A DNA stretch of 6,570 nucleotides from an uncultured Faecalicoccus sp. (GCA_902497095.1 CABVDD010000063.1:1-6570); one strand, 5' to 3'. Positions 1 through 5,404 are shown, counted from the first letter of the stretch. Made by a program: numbers and translations. The notes: a model not told the origin generated them from the sequence alone.

Positions 1-1
1 C

Positions 2-26
2 AATATCGGCTGTCCCTTCCGATATT
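2..26. repeat. Perfect 8-bp hairpin at the left edge
   Basis: AATATCGG (2-9) pairs perfectly with CCGATATT (19-26) around a 9-base loop. No T-run follows on the + strand (AGAAATA comes next), so it is not an obvious + strand terminator. It could be the first helix of the structured RNA that follows, or the end of whatever lies left of the window. Confidence 0.5.
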
Positions 27-29
27 AGA

Positions 30-227
30 AATAGTGCTGTGAACACCTTTAGGTGAAACCAACAGACAAGTGAAACGTCTGTTATGAAGAGGGTATGGGG
101 AGATCCCCATCAAGATAAAACCCATAGGAGAACAGGATGCCAAGTGGCAATACTGTTAAACACGGGTGGATCTTGCTCTGTATGTGTACCCCTCTATATA
201 ACGAAACGCTGAGAGCCTGTTTTACAG
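30..227 (+). ncRNA. Putative structured RNA of unknown class, possibly a group II intron fragment
   Basis: The stretch folds by eye into a nested set of exact helices. These are CACC/GGTG (44-47/52-55), AACAGAC/GTCTGTT (61-67/77-83), and a closing helix AGAGGG/CCCTCT (88-93/190-195). The closing helix encloses the hairpin ATGGGG/CCCCAT (95-100/105-110) and a second arm CAAGAT/ATCTTG (111-116/170-175). Inside that arm lie ACCC/GGGT (120-123/164-167), AACAG/CTGTT (131-135/153-157) and GCC/GGC (139-141/146-148). A last small hairpin is CTGT/ACAG (217-220/224-227). Loops and linkers are A-rich (GAAAC, GUGAAAC, AUAAAA), as in large ribozymes or ornate ncRNAs. I do not recognise the class. GTGCT at 34-38 loosely resembles a group II intron 5' end, but no domain V or reverse transcriptase is present. 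All helices are Watson-Crick, so the strand is not proven; + is chosen from the neighbouring genes. Confidence 0.45.
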
Positions 228-254
228 TGGGGGAAAAGAAAAAATATCAAAAAA

Positions 255-485
255 ATGATGATTAATGGTGAGCTTGTGATAGAATGAAAAAAAGAGAAAA
301 GCATAAGTGTTGGATATATGCTTCGCATTGATTGCTGGGGAGCTGAAAAAGATTTAAAAACCACATATGGATCAGAATGTGCGCTTACTTCATTGGCTGT
401 GGATGAGCCTTTAGAATATGCAAGATTATATCTCGATGGCAATTTACAGATGTGGATAGATTCAGAAGATTCACTTGAATTATAG
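255..485 (+). pseudogene. DUF6061-like small protein, disrupted near the 5' end
   Basis: Frame 255-485 reads MMINGELVIE, then TGA at 285-287, then an uninterrupted 65-codon stretch to TAG at 483-485. The later part contains GYMLRIDCWGAE, SLAVDEPLEYARLYLDGNLQ and WIDSEDSLEL. The PLEYA-L-L-GN-(Q/E) block resembles the C-terminal half of DUF6061 proteins, small (~80-aa) proteins of unknown function common in Clostridia mobile elements. This is recognition from memory, not a search. The break abuts an A7 run (287-293): removing one A would instead join ATG at 284 directly to the good frame. An internal ATG at 318 could give a 55-aa product but has no convincing RBS. The gene is either decayed, translated from an internal start, or affected by a sequencing error. 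Confidence 0.5.
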
Positions 486-513
486 AACAAGAATAACGGG
501 TAGAAAACTTCTG

Positions 514-716
514 ATGCCCATTTTACAAGGGGTTCGAGTTTTTTATGTCTGCTGGCGCTATTTCTCTGCTGGAGTACTATTTTCGGGATAATGGCGAAAG
601 GCTTTAGCGGTATAGTTAGAAGCACCGTTTCCATATTTTGTATTGGTTATGGTTTTTATATAATCGCTGGAATAATAGTCAATTGTAGAGCAAATGAAAT
701 AGACACAGGGGATTAA
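514..716 (+). pseudogene. Small two-helix membrane protein with a frameshift in a T-run
   Basis: Two adjacent frames look like one gene. The first (from about 475, ATG at 514) reads MPILQGVRVF. The second, from 540, reads FLCLLALFLCWSTIFGIMAK and later IVRSTVSIFCIGYGFYIIAG, and ends CRANEIDTGD with TAA at 714-716. They join in frame if the T6 run at 539-544 is restored to T7, giving about 67 residues with two hydrophobic helices. No strong RBS precedes ATG 514. An upstream TTG at 475 would overlap the stop of the preceding remnant. The family is not recognised. It sits between two mobile-element remnants, so decay is as likely as a sequencing error. Confidence 0.4.
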
Positions 717-817
717 GGAAGAGTTGAAGGCAGATAAACAGATGGAATGGGTAGCAAATAAATACTATACAAGAGTGTGAAAAGGGAATTTTGAATAAGG
801 AGATGATTTGGCAATAA
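703..817 (+). pseudogene. TnpV-like C-terminal remnant
   Basis: Frame 703-780 reads QGIKEELKADKQMEWVANK and on to YYTRV before TGA at 778-780. The next frame (782-817) reads KGILNKEMIWQ and stops. Together they resemble the end of transposon-encoded TnpV proteins, which typically have an LKA-DQMEWV-(R)MN stretch followed by AEEIV-(K/R)E(L/M)IY. TnpV is a ~120-aa protein of unknown function on Clostridia mobilizable and conjugative transposons. Only about the last 40 residues are present, they are broken by a frameshift between 780 and 782, and no start remains. The identification is from memory and moderate at best. Confidence 0.4.
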
Positions 818-835
818 GGTGCAGTAATCTGGTGG

Positions 836-865
836 AAAGCAAGTCTGAAAATGGCTTGCTTTTTG
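836..865 (+). terminator. Intrinsic terminator after the TnpV-like remnant
   Basis: AGCAAGTC (838-845) pairs with GGCTTGCT (853-860) around a 7-base loop, with one G-T wobble. A836 and A837 can extend the stem. The 3' arm runs into TTTTTGCTTT. It is well placed to end transcription 19 bases past the TnpV-like frame. Confidence 0.6.
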
Positions 866-872
866 CTTTACA

Positions 873-971
873 ATGTGGTTAGTTGATGTATATAATTATG
901 ATAAAGAGATAAAATTGATTTTTATATTTTGGTTCGATATTGTGATGCAGTTTTTATCCCAAAAAGAGTAA
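873..971 (+). pseudogene. Short coding-like tail, possibly end of a serine recombinase
   Basis: ATG 873 to TAA 969-971 encodes 32 residues that include VDVYNYDKEIKLIFIF and end FLSQKE. The VYxxDKxIxxxFxF pattern recalls the extreme C-terminus of large serine recombinases, where a beta-hairpin of this type precedes the stop. The resemblance is weak and the frame overlaps no good RBS. After the stop the same frame continues coding-like to 1060 (HRDFKQYETK, then RILPLIYYE), suggesting a longer decayed gene. The rest of 866-1105 holds nothing else I can identify. Confidence 0.2.
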
Positions 972-1105
972 AAATCGAATTATCCGCATAAACACAGGGA
1001 TTTTAAGCAATATGAAACAAAAAATAAAAGAATTTTACCACTAATTTACTACGAATGAAAGAACCTTGATACGACAGAGAAAACAGCATAAATAAAGGCA
1101 AAATT

Positions 1106-1138
1106 GGCATTTCATACAGAATATGAGATGTCTTTTTT
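1106..1138 (+). terminator. Intrinsic terminator
   Basis: GGCATTTCATA (1106-1116) pairs with TATGAGATGTC (1122-1132) as an 11-bp stem with two G-T wobbles and a CAGAA loop, followed by six T (1133-1138). Because the wobbles pair only in the + strand transcript, this is a + strand terminator. It probably ended the now-decayed gene upstream. Confidence 0.65.
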
Positions 1139-1197
1139 GTTGCTGTAATACAGTATAACTATTCTTTTTCTGCTTGATTATTAATCATTTTTTAGGA

Positions 1198-1252
1198 CAT
1201 GAATTGTCAAGAGCTTGTTGCGTAGCAATGTTTACACTCTTGATAATTTATG
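1198..1252. repeat. 16-bp imperfect inverted repeat with internal mini-hairpin
   Basis: CATGAATTGTCAAGAG (1198-1213) pairs with CTCTTGATAATTTATG (1237-1252). The only two non-Watson-Crick positions are both G-T on the + strand, which suggests folding as a + strand RNA. The 23-base spacer itself holds TTGC/GCAA around GTA. No T-run follows (GAATAAAA), so it is not a standard terminator. It could be a leader structure, a recombination site or a mobile-element end. Confidence 0.5.
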
Positions 1253-1287
1253 GAATAAAAAATATTCTGACAGATACTAGAAAAGTG

Positions 1288-1316
1288 ATGACTACTCAAT
1301 TTTCTAATGATATAAT
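1288..1316 (+). promoter_or_regulatory. Sigma-A type promoter with extended -10
   Basis: The -35 candidate is ATGACT (1288-1293), matching TTGACA at four of six positions. Exactly 17 bases later is a perfect -10, TATAAT (1311-1316), preceded by TG at 1308-1309 (extended -10). Transcription would start near 1323, about 43 bases before the ATG at 1366. Confidence 0.7.
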
Positions 1317-1365
1317 ATGATAAATAATAATAGATAAACTTGAAGTGATTAAGGAAGTGTATGCC

Positions 1366-2121
1366 ATGAAAAAATTTTTGAAAATAATGTTAATCATAAT
1401 TGGAGCGATTTCTTTGATTTTTGTAGCTCTGATAGGGATTGGGTTATTTGTTGATGTTGAATATGATGACCATATTGAAAATGGTCGTTATACTTATGTT
1501 CCGGAAGAAGAAAATAAAGATAATGAATACGTGGAATTTACGATAAATGATTATGATAAAAATAATGCCAAGCTTGTATATTATGACACGATTGAAGAAG
1601 CTATTCAACTTTCCACTTTGAATGCTGAAAATGAGGAACTTTCGGTTCCTGCTGATTTTCTTAATCATGTTGATGAAACCTTGCATATATGGCAAGGCAA
1701 AAAATATGATACGATTTTCTATCGGGCTGGAAATGATAACGATGATATTCAAGGCTTAGTAATGGCTCGTTGTAAAAAGCAGATACAGAATGGGCATACA
1801 CAATACGCATTTATAAATGCTACACCGGTTACAACGAAACGAGATAGAATTTTGTTAGATGATATTACAGAGCTTATTCACTCTTCTTTGAAATTAAGTG
1901 ATTTCCAACAAGACTTAAACCCCGATTATCCAAGCAAGCGTTTTGTTTACGGCTATGCACATGATAAAGAAATCTATTCATTGGAAGTAGAAGGACAAAA
2001 ACCGGACGGTGTAATTGAAATCAATGTATATGACAGAGTCATGTATCTATGGTATTACAATGACTTACAAAGTAACAAAAGAGGTGACTGTTTAAGCTAT
2101 TCGGTAGATGTACCTAAATAA
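1366..2121 (+). CDS. Membrane-anchored protein of unknown function (251 aa)
   Basis: ATG 1366 is preferred over the in-frame GTG at 1345 because AAGGAAG (1351-1357) lies 8 bases upstream. The product begins MKKF and has one hydrophobic helix at about residues 5-29. Two N-terminal lysines and the absence of a nearby cysteine argue for an uncleaved membrane anchor rather than a lipoprotein. The remaining ~220 residues are soluble and acidic (an EEENKDNE stretch near 47-54), probably outside the cell. Patches that look family-specific are SLEVEGQKPDG (205-215) and YLWYYNDLQS (227-236). I do not recognise the family. It has its own strong promoter and no close partner downstream, so it is probably monocistronic. 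It may be cargo of the mobile element whose remains surround it; an immunity or envelope role is only a guess. Confidence 0.85.
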   Translation: MKKFLKIMLIIIGAISLIFVALIGIGLFVDVEYDDHIENGRYTYVPEEENKDNEYVEFTINDYDKNNAKLVYYDTIEEAIQLSTLNAENEELSVPADFLNHVDETLHIWQGKKYDTIFYRAGNDNDDIQGLVMARCKKQIQNGHTQYAFINATPVTTKRDRILLDDITELIHSSLKLSDFQQDLNPDYPSKRFVYGYAHDKEIYSLEVEGQKPDGVIEINVYDRVMYLWYYNDLQSNKRGDCLSYSVDVPK

Positions 2122-2158
2122 AATGACATTTTTACATAATACTATATTATTAGTTAGG

Positions 2159-2297
2159 CAGACGGAGTGATCCAGACACGGTGGCAGGAAAATCTTTCAG
2201 ATTTTTCTGCCATGTCTTGCAAGTGGCTGGTTTACTTCGTCTGTGAGCGAGCCTGTGGCGAGCGAAGATTAAGCCCCCGTTATCTAACAAGGGGGGC
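2159..2297. other. GC-richer hairpin island, putative transfer origin (oriT) remnant
   Basis: A large imperfect palindrome has an outer arm pair at 2159-2168/2234-2243 (CAGACGGAGT with ACTTCGTCTG, one G-T), a middle pair AGACA/TGTCT (2174-2178/2213-2217), and an inner 13-bp hairpin (2183-2195/2199-2211, loop TTC, one G-T). It is followed by two copies of GCGAGC (2247-2252, 2258-2263) and then GCCCCC/GGGGGC (2273-2278/2292-2297) flanking GTTATCTAACAA. The island is much richer in GC than its surroundings. The order of nested inverted repeats and then a C5/G6 hairpin resembles intergenic mobilization regions upstream of relaxase genes in Firmicute conjugative elements, recalled rather than searched. 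No relaxase or MobC-like gene is in the window, so it is probably a relic or a stand-alone oriT. It could also end transcription of the upstream gene. Confidence 0.4.
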
Positions 2298-2478
2298 ACA
2301 AAAAACAAAAGACACTATACACTAACAGGCGGAAAACGCTGTATTTACAAGGCAAAACCGCATTTTATAAGATGTGATATAAAAAGTATCTATTTCACAA
2401 AAGAAAAACAATAAATTTAAACATTATAATATTTTAATTTTTGTGGTAATGATATGCAAACTTTTTAGGAGGGAAGAT

Positions 2479-2703
2479 ATGGATTGTAAAATGACTGATA
2501 TTATTGCTATTATTTCAAGTATCATTGCTATTGGTTATTCAATTTATTCCATAATTACTAAAAGTTATATTCGTCAATACAACCTTGAAAAATTTGAACA
2601 TTTTTCTTTAAATCAGAAGAAAGTTTGTATTGTTTTCAATTTTATTATGACACTTATAATTGGGATAAGTGGGGTGTATATATTGCTATTATACTTATTC
2701 TAA
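2479..2703 (+). CDS. Small two-helix membrane protein (74 aa)
   Basis: The start is ATG 2479, preceded by a perfect AGGAGG (2467-2472) with 6-base spacing. An in-frame GTG at 2443 is not supported. Hydrophobic helices lie at about residues 6-27 (IIAIISSIIAIGYSIYSII) and 49-73, joined by a polar loop with an EKFEHFSLNQKK stretch. The family is not recognised. A TATAAT at 2425-2430 could be the -10 of its own promoter, but no convincing -35 lies 17 bases upstream. The stretch 2298-2424 otherwise holds only AT-rich spacer and an imperfect repeat around GGCGGAAAACGC/AAAACCGC (2330-2363). It is a typical small accessory membrane protein; a toxin, immunity or anchor role cannot be told apart from sequence alone. 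Confidence 0.7.
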   Translation: MDCKMTDIIAIISSIIAIGYSIYSIITKSYIRQYNLEKFEHFSLNQKKVCIVFNFIMTLIIGISGVYILLLYLF

Positions 2704-2763
2704 TGGGATTGAAAGCATTTATGTAGCAAATAGCAAAATTTTATAAGTGAAACGAGGTACTCT

Positions 2764-3177
2764 ATGGAAAAAAAGGAACTTATCAAACTATATTTACAAA
2801 ATGTGGATAAAATGTTTGGATATGCCAACATGAACGCATATATTGATGAGCGATTAAAGAAGTATACGAAATACTGTCAAAGTAAAAAGCCAGAAGAACA
2901 GATTATTATATGGCTGAAATTATTGCATGAAAATTTCGGAAAAAAGATTGTTTATTTAGGAAGTTACTTAGCATTACAAGAAAAGGATATGAGCTATTTA
3001 AATAATGCGTTCAATTCGGCAGTAACATGGGGACAACTCACAATAACAAACAGCGGTTGCGACCATTCCATTCACGCTTGGAATATTTTACCACATATAT
3101 TCTGTGCAAACCGCTTTCGTGACATTGAAAAAATATTTCCAAAAGAAAACGGACTTAGTAAGAATGCAGATTTATGA
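2764..3177 (+). CDS. Hypothetical soluble protein, possibly C-terminally truncated (137 aa)
   Basis: ATG 2764 follows GAGGT (2754-2758) at normal spacing. The product has no membrane helix or signal peptide and is mostly helical: a charged N-terminal helix (MEKKELIKLYLQNVDKMF) and a middle segment with EEQIIIWLKLLHENFGKKIV. A conserved-looking block near residues 86-115 contains AVTWGQLTITNSGCDHSIHA and LPHIFCANRF. It ends abruptly in a polar, loop-like stretch (FPKENGLSKNADL), which suggests that the ORF is the N-terminal part of a longer all-helical protein. I could not find the missing part in any frame downstream before the hairpin at 3208. It lies 60 bases after the 74-aa gene and could be co-transcribed with it. 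The function is unknown; an immunity-type protein is a guess based only on neighbourhood style. Confidence 0.7.
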   Translation: MEKKELIKLYLQNVDKMFGYANMNAYIDERLKKYTKYCQSKKPEEQIIIWLKLLHENFGKKIVYLGSYLALQEKDMSYLNNAFNSAVTWGQLTITNSGCDHSIHAWNILPHIFCANRFRDIEKIFPKENGLSKNADL

Positions 3178-3199
3178 GTGGTTATAAGAAGTATCTGCC

Positions 3200-3247
3200 A
3201 AAAAGAAAACACCGATAAAGCCTGTAAAATAGGGATATATCGGTGTT
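3200..3247 (-). terminator. Hairpin reading as an intrinsic terminator on the minus strand
   Basis: AACACCGATA (3208-3217) and TATCGGTGTT (3238-3247) form a perfect 10-bp stem around a 20-base loop. On the + strand the 3' flank is ATAAGAAC, with no T-run. On the - strand the stem is followed by TTCTTTTTGG (complement of 3209 down to 3200), a usable U-tract. No - strand gene precedes it, so it may be an inverted relic of a mobile segment, or act weakly in the + direction after the 137-aa gene. Confidence 0.5.
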
Positions 3248-3292
3248 ATAAGAACTTATGAAAAGATAATTAGAAATTTATTTTATGTTTTA

Positions 3293-3541
3293 ATGGACAA
3301 AACAATTGTCAAGGATGGATGGCTATATAGAAATGGATTTTTAAGGAAGAACTGTAAAATAAGATTAACGGATATTACCCAGATGAAAAGAAAAAAGAAT
3401 TTATTTGGAGAAGCTCTTATTTTATATAAAAATCAGAAAAAAATCGCTAAAATTTCTGCCCGAAATAGAAATGTGGACTGGCTGCAAGTAAAGATTGCAG
3501 AAATAAAAAAGGATAAGAAGAAATTAGAACGTAAAAAATGA
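3293..3541 (+). CDS. PH-like domain protein, probably an N-terminally truncated family member (82 aa)
   Basis: The product is a run of beta-strand-like segments followed by a C-terminal helix, the layout of a bacterial PH-like domain: WLYRNGFLRKNCKIRLTDIT (10-29), NLFGEALILYKNQKKIAKIS (36-55), then NVDWLQVKIAEIKKDKK (60-76). The same order appears in residues 57-130 of the next gene, with matching EI-F-Y, I-Y-DI and N-L positions. Bacterial PH-like domains usually sit on the cytoplasmic side of membrane proteins. Here the expected preceding helices are missing. No RBS is visible before ATG 3293, although the frame is open upstream without a start back to a TAG near 3230. Together these suggest a 5'-truncated gene. 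It ends 31 bases before the next start, consistent with one operon. Confidence 0.55.
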   Translation: MDKTIVKDGWLYRNGFLRKNCKIRLTDITQMKRKKNLFGEALILYKNQKKIAKISARNRNVDWLQVKIAEIKKDKKKLERKK

Positions 3542-3572
3542 AAAATGTGAATCATATAGGGAGATTGAGTTT

Positions 3573-4775
3573 ATGGATAATGTCATTAGATTAAGTAAAT
3601 TTGTAAAAAATTTAGGAATAGTAACAACAGTTCTTTTTTTAATAATCGTACTGGTAACATTTGTTACAGGAAATATGGGGGTTGCGATATGTTTTATGCC
3701 TTTTGTATTTTTAGGTATTGCTTTAATTTTGGCATACAAGAAACAAATAATTGTAGTAAATGAAGATGAAATTGTATTTAGCTATCTGGTTAAGAAAACT
3801 CAGCATATAAAATATAATGATATTCGTTGTATTTTAATGATTCCATTAAATGGTAGAACAGATGTCATATTAATTGATAAGATGTACAATAGACTTGTTA
3901 CTCTGGAGCAAGTGTATGTAAATTATGATATTTTATATGATACACTTATAAAACATGAAATAGATCTTGTGGATTTTGGTGAGTTAGTTGAACAGAACAA
4001 AGATGTATCAAAGTATGTACCTGCTTTAAACTGGATAGAAAAGAATTTCTATAAATCTATATGTAATGAGAATACAACTATCAAAAATATGTCAAAAACA
4101 ATAGAAAAAGAAAAGCGTAAAAAAACAAAGCAATTTTTAAAAGCTTTAGGTTGGATTCTAATAATTGCTGATGCGGTAGCATTTTTTATTGGTGGCAAAA
4201 CAATGTTAGTTATATTTATAATGGTTTTGATGATTACATATGCAGTGTATATAAAATATTATCCATATATATTTATAGAAGTCACCACAAAAAAAGGACA
4301 AGAACTGGCGTATCAATTACCATTTATGGGTGCAGCAATAGCAATGCTTTTATCCCTGAATACGAGTAAACTCTTTAATTATGAATTTGGAAACTATATG
4401 AAGATTACGGCAATTATTACTGCTTTACTTGCACTGCCATTTATTATTAAATCTTTAAAAACAGATGTACCACAGAAATTTGGACGTAAACTTTCAGTTG
4501 TATTTGCTGCTTTTATAATCGCATTTACAATTAGCTTCCCAATAAATTTTTTATTTACATTTGATGGGGCAACTCATGAAATTGCAATTGTAACAGACAA
4601 AAAGATTAGCAGTGGTAAAACTAGAGATAGAGAGTTATATGTAAGTTGTAATGGTAAAAGAGAAATATATACTGTTTCAAACAGTGAATATGAAAATACA
4701 TCAATAGGCGATAGTAAAAGAATTTGTAGAAGAAAAAGTGCATTAGGATTGGAATATAGTACGATACATGATTAA
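3573..4775 (+). CDS. Multi-pass membrane protein with a cytosolic PH-like domain (400 aa)
   Basis: ATG 3573 follows AGGGAG (3558-3563) at 9 bases. Hydrophobic helices lie at about 14-33 and 36-55. A PH-like beta domain follows (57-130: IIVVNEDEIVFSYL, then IKYNDIRCILMIPLNGRTDV), then a polar helical linker that ends in the basic EKEKRKKTK (178-186). Five more helices lie near 189-207, 210-228, 249-266, 277-293 and 306-329. A C-terminal beta-rich domain (331-400) contains SSGKTRDRELYVSCNGKREI and SALGLEYSTIHD. With seven helices and a cytosolic PH-like domain, the C-terminal domain should be outside the cell. This tail has the NGK and GD motif pattern of small beta domains on Firmicute membrane proteins such as DUF3592-type proteins, an analogy only. 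No enzyme motif is seen. It shares its PH-like fold with the 82-aa product upstream, suggesting local duplication and decay. Gaps of about 31 and 33 bases to its neighbours fit an operon. Confidence 0.85.
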   Translation: MDNVIRLSKFVKNLGIVTTVLFLIIVLVTFVTGNMGVAICFMPFVFLGIALILAYKKQIIVVNEDEIVFSYLVKKTQHIKYNDIRCILMIPLNGRTDVILIDKMYNRLVTLEQVYVNYDILYDTLIKHEIDLVDFGELVEQNKDVSKYVPALNWIEKNFYKSICNENTTIKNMSKTIEKEKRKKTKQFLKALGWILIIADAVAFFIGGKTMLVIFIMVLMITYAVYIKYYPYIFIEVTTKKGQELAYQLPFMGAAIAMLLSLNTSKLFNYEFGNYMKITAIITALLALPFIIKSLKTDVPQKFGRKLSVVFAAFIIAFTISFPINFLFTFDGATHEIAIVTDKKISSGKTRDRELYVSCNGKREIYTVSNSEYENTSIGDSKRICRRKSALGLEYSTIHD

Positions 4776-4808
4776 TATTTATTTAAAGATAAGGAAGGAA
4801 TATATAAG

Positions 4809-5006
4809 ATGAAAATATTGTTAGCAGTAGTTGGAGGATTATTATTACTGATATTCCCTTTTATAGTTATGAAAAAAGCAAAAGTAACAAAAGAAGAAAA
4901 TACTGATGAAGCAAGGAAAAAATTTAATGTGTTTCTCATTTGTATGATACCTGTTCCTCTAATAGGCTTCATATTTCTTTTAATAGGGCTTAGAAGTTTT
5001 TTATAA
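4809..5006 (+). CDS. Small two-helix membrane protein (65 aa)
   Basis: ATG 4809 is preceded by AAGGAAGGA (4791-4799), a strong RBS at about 9 bases. Residues 2-20 form a glycine/leucine-rich helix (KILLAVVGGLLLLIFPFIV). A basic and acidic loop follows (MKKAKVTKEENTDEARKKF), then a second helix at about 40-62 with the PVPLIGFIFLLIGLR segment. No family is recognised. It lies 33 bases after the 400-aa membrane protein and 19 bases before the next start, so it is almost certainly in the same transcript. A role as a small partner subunit of the neighbouring membrane proteins is plausible but unproven. Confidence 0.75.
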   Translation: MKILLAVVGGLLLLIFPFIVMKKAKVTKEENTDEARKKFNVFLICMIPVPLIGFIFLLIGLRSFL

Positions 5007-5025
5007 AATTAAATAAAGGAGAAAA

Positions 5026-5327
5026 ATGTTAAAAAACAATGATATATCAATACCAGAAGCCTGCTATGCAGATTTATGTAAGGTGGGTTTTTTTGAAAGA
5101 AAACAGGTTAAATTAACAATTATATGGAATGAAAAAATAAGCAGAAATAAACAAATACTTACACTTAAGAAGTTATATCCTGAATTAAATAAAGTGTCTA
5201 CAGTTGAAAGCTATAAAATTACAAAAAAACGAAGAAATGGCAATTTGCAGAGATGGGATGGGGATTTGCTGTTGACTTTTCGCATAAAGCAGAAAAAGCG
5301 GGGATAAAAATATTGTTAGAAGAATAA
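5026..5327 (+). pseudogene. Small protein with bL12 C-terminal-like helix pattern, frameshifted in an A-run
   Basis: ATG 5026 follows AGGAG (5017-5021). As read, the frame gives 93 residues and ends in an improbable tail (RRNGNLQRWDGDLLLTF and on to KQKKRG, stop at 5307). In the neighbouring frame from 5238 the sequence WQFAEMGWGFAVDFSHKAEK followed by AGIKILLEE runs to TAA 5325-5327. Restoring the A7 run at 5223-5229 to A8 joins the two into a 100-aa product. There ILTLKKLYPELNKVS is followed by KITKKTKKWQFAEMG and DFSHKAEKAGIKILLEE. The helix-helix-strand pattern (x-L-K-K-L-P-E-L … KAEKAGIKILLE) resembles the ribosomal bL12 C-terminal fold, seen also in small non-ribosomal Firmicute proteins. 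The fold call is inference; the frameshift is well supported by the protein-like character of the second frame. The gene sits in the operon between two membrane-protein genes. Confidence 0.7.
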
Positions 5328-5404
5328 CTAAAAATCTTGCTAATGTATAAGTTAAGTAAAAAATAGAATGAAAAATAATCATATAGCAGAGGAGATTGGG
5401 TAAT

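Larger units (their letters stand above)
1159..1320 (+). pseudogene. Remnant of a small membrane protein
   Basis: The frame 1159-1320 is open for 53 codons. It contains LFFFCLIINHFLGHELSRAC, then AMFTLLIIYGIKNILTDTRK, and ends with TGA at 1318-1320. Two hydrophobic segments flank a polar HELSR turn, which is protein-like rather than random AT-rich sequence. There is no start codon at the 5' end: a TAA at 1156-1158 cuts the frame, and the upstream ATG (1123) opens only an 11-codon in-frame stretch before that stop. The 3' end overlaps the promoter of the next gene, so it is unlikely to be a functional current gene. Family not recognised. Confidence 0.3.

Noticed and set aside
1..240. Group I intron, IStron or known riboswitch
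   Set aside because: I do not see the conserved group I core (for example the AAGACTA-type R/S elements), and no riboswitch consensus I know fits. No transposase or reverse transcriptase follows.
194..634. 146-codon minus-strand ORF opposite the left remnants
   Set aside because: It has no RBS before its start and lies antisense to two plus-strand frames that are clearly more protein-like (DUF6061-like and membrane remnant). Its hydrophobic stretches are the complement of AT-rich plus-strand codons.
1444..1752. 102-codon minus-strand ORF inside the 251-aa gene
   Set aside because: It is fully contained opposite a well-supported gene with promoter and RBS, is rich in I/F as expected from complementing A-rich codons, and has no RBS.
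2126..2160. Terminator for the 251-aa gene at TAATACTATATTA
   Set aside because: The stem is only five A-T pairs with no following T-run. If transcription stops here it is more likely at the larger palindrome at 2159-2243.
3524..3739. Minus-strand ORF opposite the start of the 400-aa gene
   Set aside because: It is a shadow of a gene with a good RBS, with no RBS of its own and no recognisable domain.
4772..4972. 66-codon minus-strand ORF opposite the 65-aa membrane gene
   Set aside because: The plus-strand gene has AAGGAAGGA before its start and fits the operon spacing. The minus frame has neither.
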